Positions 4,875 through 12,094 of a stretch of DNA of 29,406 bases are shown here, piece after piece (positions within the stretch are counted from its first letter, which is position 1; every line of letters begins with the position of its first letter). This DNA comes from a virus. Made by a program: the position numbers and the translations under genes. The notes below the pieces were generated by a model, which saw only the letters and a list, made by a program, of their open reading frames with translations, did not search any database and was not told the DNA's origin. Where the stretch lies: the IMG/VR virus record IMGVR_UViG_3300023210_000156, positions 1 through 29,406 of that record. One strand, given 5' to 3'.

Positions 4875-4998
4875 AGAAATTATAGAATTAAAAGAAAAAG
4901 AAAATTTACCAGAGAATAACAACCAAGGTGGTTGGAAGTTCTGGGTATTTGTTGCCTTTATTTTAGGCACACTCATAGCTGTAAAGCTATACAATTGA
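4843..4998 (+). CDS. 51-aa small membrane protein in the lysis cassette
   Basis: The ORF starts within the lysozyme gene in another frame and ends at TGA 4996-4998. The N-terminal 32 residues are hydrophilic and charged (KEIIELKEKENLPE), followed by a single hydrophobic segment WKFWVFVAFILGTLIAVKLY at residues 31-50, ending just after a Lys-Leu-Tyr-Asn tail. One C-terminal membrane anchor with a cytoplasmic N-terminal part is the likely topology. Its place right after the endolysin suggests a lysis accessory such as a pinholin-like or regulatory protein, but sequence alone does not prove this. A GTG at 4867 would be an alternative start. Confidence 0.55.
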   Translation: MLKHGSQAVNKEIIELKEKENLPENNNQGGWKFWVFVAFILGTLIAVKLYN

Positions 4999-5030
4999 AT
5001 CTAATCAGTTATAATGATCCTCTTAAAGGA

Positions 5031-5074
5031 CACACTTATCTTGGCCAGTTAGGCTGTAATAGAAATGAAGTGTG
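5031..5074. ncRNA. 44-nt closed structure downstream of the lysis genes
   Basis: CACACTT (5031-5037) is perfectly complementary to AAGTGTG (5068-5074). Inside, GCC-AGTTA-GGC (5044-5054) forms a small hairpin, and TCCT/AGGA forms another just upstream (about 5019-5030). The size and 7-bp closing stem recall the 46-nt element at 446-491. The remaining 4999-5193 interval holds no ORF that I trust. Confidence 0.3.
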
Positions 5075-5123
5075 ATAAACTAATAATGTTTATTATAGCT
5101 ATATATATCAAATATATTTAAAC

Positions 5124-5174
5124 TTTACAAATGTAATCAGTAGTTTACAAAGAATATCTTAATATCTTTACAGG
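5124..5174 (+). promoter_or_regulatory. Iterated TTTACAAA sites, candidate promoter or operator
   Basis: TTTACAAA occurs at 5124-5131 and 5144-5151, exactly 20 bp apart, and TTTACAGG at 5167-5174. Between the last two, AATATCTT is tandemly repeated (5153-5160, 5161-5168). This lies 20-70 bases before the gene at 5194, where a promoter or operator is expected. Near two-turn spacing would place the first two sites on one DNA face. It could also be chance in AT-rich sequence. Confidence 0.35.
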
Positions 5175-5193
5175 TAGAATATGGAACATTCTT

Positions 5194-5451
5194 ATGTTAT
5201 ATCAATTACCTGATGGAAGAACAATTGAGTTATCCTTAAATGACTTCTTAAGCTTCTCAGATGAAGAACTTAAAAGTTTAGTGGGATACAACTATGGAGA
5301 GGTTTTAAATAACCCTCTTTATGGAAGTGCTATCACTAAGCCTGGAAGAACTTCAACAGAAGATGAACCTGATTACAGTAAATGTGATATACCTGACGTC
5401 CCGTCAGAAGAAAAGTTTAAAGACCAAGATTATATTAAAGATGAAGAGTAA
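5194..5451 (+). CDS. Small acidic protein of unknown function (85 aa)
   Basis: I do not recognise the family. The N-terminal half (MLYQLPDGRTIELSLNDFLS) looks like a compact beta-beta-helix unit with a second helix DEELKSLVGYN. The C-terminal half is disordered and very acidic (residues 50-85), rich in Asp, Glu, Pro and Ser. Such acidic tails are common in phage accessory proteins and DNA mimics. It follows the iterated TTTACAAA region and precedes the 154-aa gene by 67 nt, so both may share a transcript ending at the terminator at 6003. Confidence 0.65.
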   Translation: MLYQLPDGRTIELSLNDFLSFSDEELKSLVGYNYGEVLNNPLYGSAITKPGRTSTEDEPDYSKCDIPDVPSEEKFKDQDYIKDEE

Positions 5452-5518
5452 CTATCTTTAGTATTAAGACAATAGCTCATACCAAAAATCAATTTTTATT
5501 AATTAAAAACCAATCAAA

Positions 5519-5983
5519 ATGAACAAGTCAGTTAAAGTGACTGCTGATAAAGCAGGAATAGTAGTGAACATCTCAAAGAACAACGCAGATTACGGATACG
5601 TAAGAGTTAGTCAAGTAAGAGCCGTATTTGAGGGTGGATGGACTAGAAAGAAAACGTTAAGCGCGTTGATCTCAGGAACAGTAGAAGACCTTAAAGATTT
5701 AGGGTTTAAAGCTGGAATGGAATTACCTGGAAAAATTCAGATTGTTGAGCAGTTAGATGCATTCAATACTGATAATCCTGAAAAGGATTACAAAATTGCA
5801 GGTGATACAGGTGTTGTATGTTGTGTAGATGGGCAACCAATCTTTAGAAAAACATTTTATTCAGATGATGAACAATCTCAGGATACAATGTTAAAGCATA
5901 ATAACACAGAAGATATCAAAGCAAGATATGCTGAATTAGAAGAAGCTGAAGAAGTTTCTACTGAAGAAAAGGCTGAACTGTAG
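5519..5983 (+). CDS. Conserved-looking, likely abundant protein (154 aa)
   Basis: The protein is mostly beta in character (KVTADKAGIVVNIS, YGYVRVSQVRAVF, ALISGTVEDL) with a disordered Glu-rich tail. The fold style, size and acidic C-terminus resemble small OB-fold single-strand DNA-binding proteins, but no diagnostic motif is visible and I would not assign that function. Signs of high expression are a well-formed leader (TTAATTAAAAACCAATCAAA), a richer choice of GC-ending codons than neighbours (GTA AGC GCG), and the strongest terminator of the window 20 nt downstream. It may be a stoichiometric DNA-binding or virion-associated protein. Two adjacent cysteines occur at about residue 102. Confidence 0.75.
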   Translation: MNKSVKVTADKAGIVVNISKNNADYGYVRVSQVRAVFEGGWTRKKTLSALISGTVEDLKDLGFKAGMELPGKIQIVEQLDAFNTDNPEKDYKIAGDTGVVCCVDGQPIFRKTFYSDDEQSQDTMLKHNNTEDIKARYAELEEAEEVSTEEKAEL

Positions 5984-6002
5984 TAATTACAGTATTTAGT
6001 AC

Positions 6003-6041
6003 AGGGGGACACACGACAATGTTGTGTTCCCCTTTTTTTTT
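6003..6041 (+). terminator. Strongest intrinsic terminator in the window
   Basis: AGGGGGACACA (6003-6013) pairs with TGTGTTCCCCT (6023-6033) over 11 bp with one G-T pair and a 9-nt loop. Nine T follow (6033-6041). It ends the transcript of the gene at 5519. Confidence 0.92.
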
Positions 6042-6071
6042 GTCAATTATTAACCCATAAAGTTCCAAACA

Positions 6072-6560
6072 ATGAAATTAACACAACTTAAAGACCTTAG
6101 TGTCTTAAAAAATAACACTCTTGAGTATAATGGTGATATGTCAAAATACCAACAAAGAGGTAAAAAACAATATCAAAATCTAAACCTTAATAAATATCAA
6201 TCACTTCTATATAAAAGAGCCCTTTATGGAATCTCTGTTTATGAAGAAAAAGAAGTTAAGAAAATGCATTGGGAAAAGAAAAGAAGAATTACTAAGCTTA
6301 ATAGAAAAGCTCAAAGTTCTTTAAATATATTTAAGCAAGAAGTAGTAAATGGAATGTGTACTAAGCTTCTTAGTAATACATTTTATAAAAGTAATTTAGT
6401 TAAAAACTTATTTTCTTTGGAAAATAGTGTTACAGATCCAAAATTTATGAATACCTTAGATCTAAGAGATCTTGGTATAACAAAACATCATATTATACAT
6501 AGATTTGTAAATGAAGGTATTTTACCAAAAGATTTTTATAAGTTAAAAGAATTACTATGA
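6072..6560 (+). CDS. Basic helical protein of unknown function (162 aa)
   Basis: I do not recognise this protein. It is strongly basic, especially residues 25-85, with clusters such as QRGKKQYQNL and KKMHWEKKRRITKLNRKA that would suit nucleic-acid binding. The rest appears helical, ending with a small hydrophobic domain (DLGITKHHIIHRFVNEGILP). No zinc ligands or catalytic motifs are visible. It is the first gene after the strong terminator and overlaps the next gene by four bases, so it opens the chain that leads into the helicase and ligase genes. Confidence 0.7.
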   Translation: MKLTQLKDLSVLKNNTLEYNGDMSKYQQRGKKQYQNLNLNKYQSLLYKRALYGISVYEEKEVKKMHWEKKRRITKLNRKAQSSLNIFKQEVVNGMCTKLLSNTFYKSNLVKNLFSLENSVTDPKFMNTLDLRDLGITKHHIIHRFVNEGILPKDFYKLKELL

Positions 6561-6892
6561 GAATACAAGAATTAAATAATGAAGAGGTAGTATTTACATA
6601 TGTCTTATTGAAAGATATGTTAGATGAATATGATAAAATAATAGATGAAGGGGGTATCAGCTACGTGGCTGATAGTCCTTTTGGTTCTATTGGATTATTT
6701 AAAGAATTTAGTAATGAAGAACATAATAAGCTTAGCGGGTCTGAAAAAATAAGATTATTTAGAAGTATGACCTCTAAATTAGGTCCTATTTATGACTTAA
6801 TTGCAGAAACTAATAGCAGTTTAGTAGATAGTATTACTAAAGAATTGCACACAAAAAAAGATTCAGATGATCAAACTGAAGACTTGTTATAA
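6557..6892 (+). CDS. Acidic protein of unknown function (111 aa)
   Basis: This unrecognised acidic protein is probably helical (EEVVFTYVLLKDMLDEYDKI), with a central loop around GGISYVADSPFGSIG and a charged C-terminal tail. It overlaps the preceding basic protein by 4 nt and the following zinc-finger gene by 26 nt. The pairing of a basic and an acidic product in coupled genes may mean that they bind each other, but this is only a guess. Confidence 0.65.
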   Translation: MRIQELNNEEVVFTYVLLKDMLDEYDKIIDEGGISYVADSPFGSIGLFKEFSNEEHNKLSGSEKIRLFRSMTSKLGPIYDLIAETNSSLVDSITKELHTKKDSDDQTEDLL

Positions 6893-7280
6893 ATGTGAAG
6901 AACAAAAACCTATATGGAAAAATCATAAAGGAAATAAATATTGTAAATATTGTTGGGGTAATATTAAATATAATAATGATCCGCCAAAGTATAAACCAAA
7001 AACTCCTATAGCACCTAAGTCTAAGAAGCAAATAATTCTTGACAGGTCCTATACCCAACTAAGAAAACCATTCATGTTAAAGTATCCTATGTGTCAAGCA
7101 GCTCTGGCTGGTTGCATGCATAATGCTACTGACGTACATCATAAGAAAGGGCGTGGTCCTTATCTGTTGGTTGTTAGTACATGGATGTCAGTATGTAGAA
7201 AATGTCATAACTGGATAGAAGAACATCCGGAAGAGGCTACAGAGATGGGATTCAGGGAGTCAAAATTAACTGACTTATGA
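6867..7280 (+). CDS. HNH-like endonuclease with N-terminal zinc finger
   Basis: The likely role is DNA cleavage in phage replication or recombination. An N-terminal treble-clef-like finger has two CxxC pairs (C7/C10 and C26/C29). The C-terminal half carries the segment C-x-x-A-x-x-G-C, then DVHHKKGRGPYLL with a His-His pair, then VCRKCHNWIEEHP, which is the HNH/zinc arrangement of phage HNH-type proteins. The gene starts inside the preceding gene (26-nt overlap) and overlaps the next by 4 nt. NinG/Rap-like recombination proteins have a similar zinc-rich layout and remain an alternative. Activity is not shown by sequence alone. Confidence 0.75.
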   Translation: MIKLKTCYKCEEQKPIWKNHKGNKYCKYCWGNIKYNNDPPKYKPKTPIAPKSKKQIILDRSYTQLRKPFMLKYPMCQAALAGCMHNATDVHHKKGRGPYLLVVSTWMSVCRKCHNWIEEHPEEATEMGFRESKLTDL

Positions 7281-7765
7281 AATTAAGACATGCCCAAGGT
7301 GTTGAATGTAATCAACCTCGGAATATTGAAGTTATAATACATAAAGACATTACTTGCCCTAGATGCAGAACCATGTTAAAAGAAGATCCTAAATTAAAAG
7401 ATGCTTTTAATAAACTAATTATAGAAGCTAGAGAAAAAAGGACTATCCGTGCAAAAGCAATTCTAGAAAAAAATAATTTAATGATACATGATGTATCTTG
7501 TCCAAAATGTGGTTCTTCATTAAAAGTTAGAAAAAATAAAAGAGATGACACATCATTTTATGGATGCTCAGGTTATCCTGCATGTAAGTTTAGTAAAAAC
7601 TTTCCAGGTGCCCCTAGAAAATCAGCACTTCAAATGCCTTTTGGTAAACATAAAGGTAAATCTCTTGAAAGAATACCTATTAACTATTTAAGATGGCTTG
7701 CCCAACAGACATACTGTCCTTCAAATGTTAAAAGGTTTGTAAACAAAACTAAAGATTTAATATAA
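7277..7765 (+). CDS. Topoisomerase-type zinc finger plus DUF3820-like protein
   Basis: Three parts are visible. Near the N-terminus there is one CxxC pair (C27/C30). Residues 75-103 form a C4 finger of the type found at the end of bacterial topoisomerase I: CPKCGSSLKVR, then YGCSGYPACKF. Residues 120-155 (MPFGKHKGKSLERIP, then YLRWLAQQ) match the DUF3820 signature, a short domain often found in phage and exonuclease-related proteins. A DNA-binding accessory role in replication or repair is likely; no nuclease motif is visible. It overlaps the HNH-like gene by 4 nt and precedes the SNF2-type helicase by 10 nt. Confidence 0.75.
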   Translation: MKLRHAQGVECNQPRNIEVIIHKDITCPRCRTMLKEDPKLKDAFNKLIIEAREKRTIRAKAILEKNNLMIHDVSCPKCGSSLKVRKNKRDDTSFYGCSGYPACKFSKNFPGAPRKSALQMPFGKHKGKSLERIPINYLRWLAQQTYCPSNVKRFVNKTKDLI

Positions 7766-7775
7766 ACTAAAAATT

Positions 7776-8915
7776 ATGAAAAAGACTAAAGATCTAGTAA
7801 GGCTAGAAGCTCTAGGTGTTTTGCGCAAGCATAAACGTGCTGGTGCCGGAATATCAATGGGAGTGGGAAAGACTAGATTAGGTCTTGAACATTTTCAGTT
7901 AGTAGTAAATAAACTTAAAGAAATTAAATTAATTCCAGCTAAAGGCTTGATTGTAGCACCGACTAAGAAAATTATTCAAGGATGGAAAGATGAGGCTAAG
8001 AAATGGGACATGGAAGAGCTTTTAGATAACTTAATATTCAGTACGTACAGATCTTTATCCAAAAATACTCTTGACTATGATGTAGTATACTTAGATGAGT
8101 GTCATTCTTTAAAGATGAGTCATAATGAATGGTTAAGTTTGCATGAAGGTTATGTTGTTGGACTAACAGGTACACCACCAAAATATAAAGGTTCTGAAAA
8201 ACAAAAAATGATAAATAGATATTGTCCAATTGTTTATGAATACTTAATAGGTGATGCTGTTGATGATAAAATCTTAAATGATTATAAAATCACTGTACAT
8301 ATGCTAAGCTTAGGTTCTAGTAAAAATTACAAAGTTGAAATTAAAGATAGGCGTACAAAACAAGTAACCAAACAATGGTGGACTTCAGAACAAGAAAACT
8401 ATGATTATTGGACTGGTAGATTAAACGCAGCTTATGACTCAAAATCTAGACAGATGATGAGCATAATGAGAATGAAAGCTATGCAAGCTTATGTCACCAA
8501 GGATGACTATGGTAAGAAATTACTAGATCAATCCAAGGAGAAATGTATTCTGTTTGCAAACACTCAAGATCAAGCTGATAAGTTATGTAAACATAGCTAT
8601 CATGCTAATAATAAAGATTCTGATGATAACATGGTGTTATTTGAAGAAGGGCAAATTAAAAAGTTATCTTGTGTGCTTCAATTATCTGAAGGTGCTAATA
8701 TATCAGGATTGAAAGAGAGTATTATTTTACATGCTTATGGTAATAATAGAAAAGCATCTCAAAGAATAGGTAGAACATTAAGATTAAATCCTAATGATAC
8801 TTCTCATATTCATGTATTATGTTTTAAAAATACTAAAGATTTTGAATGGGTTAAGTCAGCTTTAGCTGATTATGACCAAAATAAAATTGAATGGTATGAT
8901 CCAGATATATTTTAA
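7776..8915 (+). CDS. Compact SNF2-type superfamily 2 helicase
   Basis: This is an ATP-dependent DNA translocase or helicase. Motif I is GISMGVGKTRLGL near residue 27-39, the G-x-GKT form typical of SNF2 proteins. Motif Ia/Ib is LIVAPTKKIIQGW, motif II is VVYLDECHSL (DECH), and motif III is GLTGTPPKYKG. In the second RecA domain, KCILFANTQDQAD is followed by LQLSEGANISG (motif V) and QRIGRTLRLNP (motif VI). At 379 aa it is shorter than cellular SNF2 proteins and lacks extra domains. It probably assists replication restart or recombination next to the DnaA-like and ligase genes. Confidence 0.9.
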   Translation: MKKTKDLVRLEALGVLRKHKRAGAGISMGVGKTRLGLEHFQLVVNKLKEIKLIPAKGLIVAPTKKIIQGWKDEAKKWDMEELLDNLIFSTYRSLSKNTLDYDVVYLDECHSLKMSHNEWLSLHEGYVVGLTGTPPKYKGSEKQKMINRYCPIVYEYLIGDAVDDKILNDYKITVHMLSLGSSKNYKVEIKDRRTKQVTKQWWTSEQENYDYWTGRLNAAYDSKSRQMMSIMRMKAMQAYVTKDDYGKKLLDQSKEKCILFANTQDQADKLCKHSYHANNKDSDDNMVLFEEGQIKKLSCVLQLSEGANISGLKESIILHAYGNNRKASQRIGRTLRLNPNDTSHIHVLCFKNTKDFEWVKSALADYDQNKIEWYDPDIF

Positions 8916-8918
8916 GCT

Positions 8919-9086
8919 ATGAATAGAGAATATGAAGAACATAAAAGTCATGAAGATAGAATTGCAGAGTATGAGTATTATATTAAAGAGCAAGAGGAGC
9001 AAGCTTACTCAATACTTTGTGATAATATTCGTGAAATGGTCAATCTTATTGAATCTACAGTGATTTCTTTAAGATATTTAAAATAA
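8919..9086 (+). CDS. 55-aa charged helical protein
   Basis: The ORF starts with ATG four bases after the helicase stop and ends with TAA six bases before the DnaA-like gene. The product begins MNREYEEHKSHEDRIAEYEY and continues as one long helix dense in Glu and Tyr, with hydrophobic residues at coiled-coil spacing in its second half. It resembles many tiny phage proteins of unknown role. Its tight fit between two confident genes supports it as real. A single cysteine is present. Confidence 0.6.
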   Translation: MNREYEEHKSHEDRIAEYEYYIKEQEEQAYSILCDNIREMVNLIESTVISLRYLK

Positions 9087-9091
9087 AACTT

Positions 9092-9445
9092 ATGGAAAAA
9101 CACAATATTGATTACCGGATTTATCCAGGATTAAGTTATAATATTTATGATACACGCAGTGCTATGAAAGCAGTATCTGAAATGTTTAATGTTTCAACAG
9201 AAGAAATTAAATCAAAAAGTAGAAAAAGAAATATAGCAGATGCAAGATTTATATACTGCTATATAACTAAAAAGAAATTGCATTACACCTTAGATGTAAT
9301 TGGAAAAACAATTAATAGAGATCATTCTTCAATTGTACATGCTATTAAAATGGTAAAAATACTTGAAGATCAAGATATTAAAATTAAAAATAGAATCTCT
9401 ATTTTAGAATCTAATGTTGTTATAGGTAAACTAAAAATAAAATAA
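9092..9445 (+). CDS. Stand-alone DnaA domain IV-like DNA-binding protein
   Basis: The C-terminal half matches the helix-turn-helix domain of the bacterial initiator DnaA: an Arg/Lys-rich helix (SRKRNIADARFIYCYI) and the signature around TINRDHSSIVHAIKMV, equivalent to the GRDHTTVxxA motif that reads DnaA boxes. The AAA+ ATPase domain of DnaA is absent and the whole protein is 117 aa. It may mark the phage origin, recruit host replication proteins, or interfere with host DnaA. No clear DnaA box is visible in the window. It sits between the SNF2 helicase and a recombination-type protein. Confidence 0.85.
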   Translation: MEKHNIDYRIYPGLSYNIYDTRSAMKAVSEMFNVSTEEIKSKSRKRNIADARFIYCYITKKKLHYTLDVIGKTINRDHSSIVHAIKMVKILEDQDIKIKNRISILESNVVIGKLKIK

Positions 9446-9446
9446 T

Positions 9447-9842
9447 ATGGATGGTATATTTAACAGTTCTCTTAAAAAAACAGGAGACAAATTAATTCAT
9501 ATAAAGTCTGGTGATGAAATCAGATATAAAGAATTTGTAAAAGCTTTAGAGCAAGGTACTGAACTTGATATCTTCTTAGAGATAGCATCAGGAGATGGTA
9601 CTTTGGCTCAATTGGCTAAAGTTCATAAATGTATTAGAATAATAGCTAGTCATACAGGCACAAGCTTTGAAGATATGAAAATGGTTATAAAAGATAGGTC
9701 TGGACTTGTTACTAAAAGAACAGTGTTAGGAAAAGAATATATGGATTGGAAGTCTTTTGGAAAAATATCAAGAGATGATTTGAACTTAGCTATTCAAGCA
9801 TGTATTGATTTAGGTGATGGATTTAGACTGAATCTTCGGTAG
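9447..9842 (+). CDS. NinB-like recombination protein, tentative
   Basis: The middle segment TLAQLAKVHKCIRIIASHTG, followed by SFEDMKMVIKDRSGL and SFGKISRDDLNLAIQACIDLG, follows the layout of NinB/DUF1367-type phage proteins: a T-x-Q-N/A turn, two helices, then the S-x-D/E-L helix before a terminal hydrophobic stretch. NinB (Orf) of lambda binds single-stranded DNA and aids RecA-independent recombination. The similarity is by pattern only. The gene starts one base after the DnaA-like gene and its end overlaps the - strand gene 9823-10143 by 20 nt. Confidence 0.5.
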   Translation: MDGIFNSSLKKTGDKLIHIKSGDEIRYKEFVKALEQGTELDIFLEIASGDGTLAQLAKVHKCIRIIASHTGTSFEDMKMVIKDRSGLVTKRTVLGKEYMDWKSFGKISRDDLNLAIQACIDLGDGFRLNLR

Positions 9843-10143
9843 GAGGTACTATGAAATCTGTATCTATTATTTTTTTTTCTTTTCCAAAACTATCTTCTAT
9901 AGTTTTTATAAGAATTAATAATGTTTGAATTGAAGTAACATCTACTATTTTATCATCAGGTAAGTCTTTTATTGTATTGGTATTAATATGTCCAATTATT
10001 TTAAGAATTTCTTCATCTTCATATTTTGACATAATATTAAAATAAAGAGCTGTAAGCTTACTATAAAAAAAACCACTAACTGTAATTTGTGTAGTTGATT
10101 CATGTTTTATTGCAGGGATAACAAATTTTTCAGGTTCACTCAT
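9823..10143 (-). CDS. Isolated antisense-oriented protein of unknown function (106 aa)
   Basis: This is the only - strand gene inside the first + strand chain. The protein looks like a real globular alpha/beta domain: a hydrophobic strand-helix start (QITVSGFFYSKLTALYFNIM), an acidic middle, and IQTLLILIKTIEDSFGKE near the end. I do not recognise it. Its start lies four bases after an exact Bacteroidota -7 box (TATATTTG), so a leaderless transcript is probable. Its own promoter and opposite direction suggest separate, perhaps earlier, expression. Transcription would run antisense into the NinB-like gene, which ends inside it. Confidence 0.7.
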   Translation of the reverse strand: MSEPEKFVIPAIKHESTTQITVSGFFYSKLTALYFNIMSKYEDEEILKIIGHINTNTIKDLPDDKIVDVTSIQTLLILIKTIEDSFGKEKKIIDTDFIVPPTEDSV

Positions 10144-10147
10144 AGTG

Positions 10148-10155
10148 CAAATATA
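10148..10155 (-). promoter_or_regulatory. Bacteroidota-type -7 promoter box
   Basis: On the - strand the sequence reads TATATTTG followed by CACT and the ATG at 10143. It matches the TAnnTTTG -7 consensus of Bacteroidota housekeeping sigma factors exactly. A clear -33 TTTG at standard spacing is not obvious. The expected start of transcription falls at or next to the ATG. Confidence 0.6.
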
Positions 10156-10182
10156 ATCAAATAAAATTAATAAATAAAAGTT

Positions 10183-11289
10183 ATGATAATAAATGAATTT
10201 TCAAAAAAAATATATAAAAAAGATTCTAAAGGTAAGATTAGAATACTTCATGTGTATACAGAAGGTAATGATGTAATTCAAAATTCTGGAGTATATGATA
10301 GTCAAAATATGGTTACCCATGTTCATACTTGTGAAGGAAAAAACATTGGTAGATCAAATGAAACTACACCAGAAGAGCAAGCTAATCTTGAAGCAGCAAG
10401 TAAAATTGATACAAAAATGACTACAGGTTATTTTAATACTATTCAAGAGGCTGAAGATGAAGTTGTCATATTACCTATGTTAGCTAAAGATTATAAAAAA
10501 GAATATAAAAAAGTAACATTTCCTTGCTATGGTCAACCAAAATTAGATGGAATGAGAGCTTTATATAATAAAAAAAGAGGTTTTATATCAAGAAAAGGTA
10601 AATTAATTGAAACAATGAATCATATTGATGAAAGTGTTCCTAATGTATCTATGATATTTAATAATGAATTTATTGATGGAGAATTATATGCGCACGGTTA
10701 TACTTTTCAAGAAAATATGAAAGCTACTAAGAAGATAAGGGCTACATCAATAGATGGAGCACCAGCTACTTCAGAAATACAATATCACGTATATGATATG
10801 GTTTTACCTGGTCCTTTTATTAAAAGATATAATATGTTAGTACAACTAGTTACTGATATAGATAATATTCATATAGTACCTACAGCTGTTATTCATAATG
10901 ATGAGCAACTTAAAGAATATCACCAAAAAAATATTGCTGATGGTTATGAAGGTACAATAATTAGACATGGTGATTCTGGATATGGTATTAACAAAAGAGA
11001 TTCACAACTATTAAAATATAAAGATTTTATTGATGAGGCTTATGAAGTTGTAGATATTGTCCCTTCTGATAAGAATCCTGAACAAGGAGTTGTTCATTGT
11101 AGTATAGGTGGAGGGTATGACAATGTAACCTTTGGATGTGGGATGAAGTTCTCTCACAAAGAAAGAGAAAACATGTTAATTAACAAAACTGATTATATAG
11201 GTAAGACTGCTGAAATAAGATTCTTTGAATATACAGATGATGGATTACCAAGATTTCCAGTATGTGTTGGATTTAGACTTGATAAATAA
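10183..11289 (+). CDS. ATP-dependent DNA ligase with WGR-like N-terminal domain
   Basis: The enzyme seals DNA nicks using ATP. Motif I is QPKLDGMRA with the nucleotidyl lysine at K120. Later motifs are FIDGELYAHG (motif III), YHVYDMVLPG, EGTIIRHGDSGYG (motif IV) and LLKYKDF (motif V). A C-terminal OB-fold region contains IGKTAEIRFFEYTDDGLPRF. The first 95 residues, with YKKDSKGKIRILHVYTEG and EGKNIGRSNETTPEEQA, resemble a WGR domain, a nucleic-acid-binding module. At 368 aa it is a compact viral ligase. Its start follows an A/T-rich gap shared with the divergent - strand gene. It overlaps the next gene by one base. Confidence 0.92.
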   Translation: MIINEFSKKIYKKDSKGKIRILHVYTEGNDVIQNSGVYDSQNMVTHVHTCEGKNIGRSNETTPEEQANLEAASKIDTKMTTGYFNTIQEAEDEVVILPMLAKDYKKEYKKVTFPCYGQPKLDGMRALYNKKRGFISRKGKLIETMNHIDESVPNVSMIFNNEFIDGELYAHGYTFQENMKATKKIRATSIDGAPATSEIQYHVYDMVLPGPFIKRYNMLVQLVTDIDNIHIVPTAVIHNDEQLKEYHQKNIADGYEGTIIRHGDSGYGINKRDSQLLKYKDFIDEAYEVVDIVPSDKNPEQGVVHCSIGGGYDNVTFGCGMKFSHKERENMLINKTDYIGKTAEIRFFEYTDDGLPRFPVCVGFRLDK

Positions 11290-11711
11290 TGAAGAAAATA
11301 GAAAATAATCCGCATTATCAAAATGGTTTATTTTGGGGAATAGATATGATAGAACATATTGATAAAACAGAATATCAAACTGTAGAAAACGCGCTTGAAA
11401 GCAAAGAACAATTAGTTAAAGATCTTAAAAAAGAATTTGGCTGGGATGAATCACATAAAGATGTTGCGGAAGTAATGGGTGTGATTGCTGCTTGTAAGCA
11501 AAAAATAATAGAAGATTTAATAGCTAACCCTAAACTTGGAATATCTATAGAAGATGTATTGAACATAGCTCAAGAAATTGGCATTGACTTTACTGAAGAA
11601 GAAGCTGAAAAGGCTTTAAGAAAATATCCTGAGTATCAAATTAATGATTCAGGAGCTACCTGGAATCTTGTAATGGAAGCTGTAATTCATAGTGTAAAAG
11701 GAGAAATATGA
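11289..11711 (+). CDS. Helical acidic protein of unknown function (140 aa)
   Basis: This unrecognised protein is probably all-helical and acidic. Segments YQTVENALESKEQLVKDLKK and ISIEDVLNIAQEIGIDFTE stand out, the second with the spacing of a small helical bundle. The stop-start overlap with the ligase (one base) and the 4-nt overlap with the next gene show that it is part of the ligase transcription unit. No catalytic pattern or zinc ligand is visible. A replication accessory role is only suggested by position. Confidence 0.7.
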   Translation: MKKIENNPHYQNGLFWGIDMIEHIDKTEYQTVENALESKEQLVKDLKKEFGWDESHKDVAEVMGVIAACKQKIIEDLIANPKLGISIEDVLNIAQEIGIDFTEEEAEKALRKYPEYQINDSGATWNLVMEAVIHSVKGEI

Positions 11712-12091
11712 TAGTAGAAGATAAAATGATTGCAATATCTGCAATACTAAAAGAAAAAGAAATAGTAAAAGTTACTGGGATACATGAAGAAAATCATAGA
11801 CCTCATCAATTTACTATAAGTGATAAGCATATAGAAGCTTCTAATAAAGACGGAAGCGGTGTTATTACAGAAAATATATTAGAAGAATATGATTGTGGAC
11901 ATCCTGGTTGTAAACTCAAATATACAGAACATGAAAATGATAGTATATTATTTTTACAACTCACAAGAGATGCTACAGATACTGAAGTGCATGATGAACT
12001 TAAGAAAATTAAGGATGAAATTATAAATCTTAAAATAAAATCAGTAGCATTTAATGATACTGAAGAAGGTTTTAAATTTTTAAAAGAATAA
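11708..12091 (+). CDS. Protein of unknown function with Cys/His cluster (127 aa)
   Basis: I do not recognise this protein. The N-terminal half looks beta-rich (IVKVTGIHEENHRPHQFTIS). A YDCGHPGCKLKYTEH segment near residue 62-76 carries two cysteines and two histidines in a C-G-H-x-G-C arrangement that could bind one zinc ion. The C-terminal part is helical (VHDELKKIKDEIINLKIKS). The gene overlaps its upstream neighbour by 4 nt. It could be a small DNA- or protein-binding factor of the replication block. Confidence 0.7.
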   Translation: MIVEDKMIAISAILKEKEIVKVTGIHEENHRPHQFTISDKHIEASNKDGSGVITENILEEYDCGHPGCKLKYTEHENDSILFLQLTRDATDTEVHDELKKIKDEIINLKIKSVAFNDTEEGFKFLKE

Positions 12092-12094
12092 GTT

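Noticed and set aside
4797-4994. - strand ORF opposite the lysozyme end
   Set aside because: It is a shadow of the lysozyme and small membrane-protein frames.
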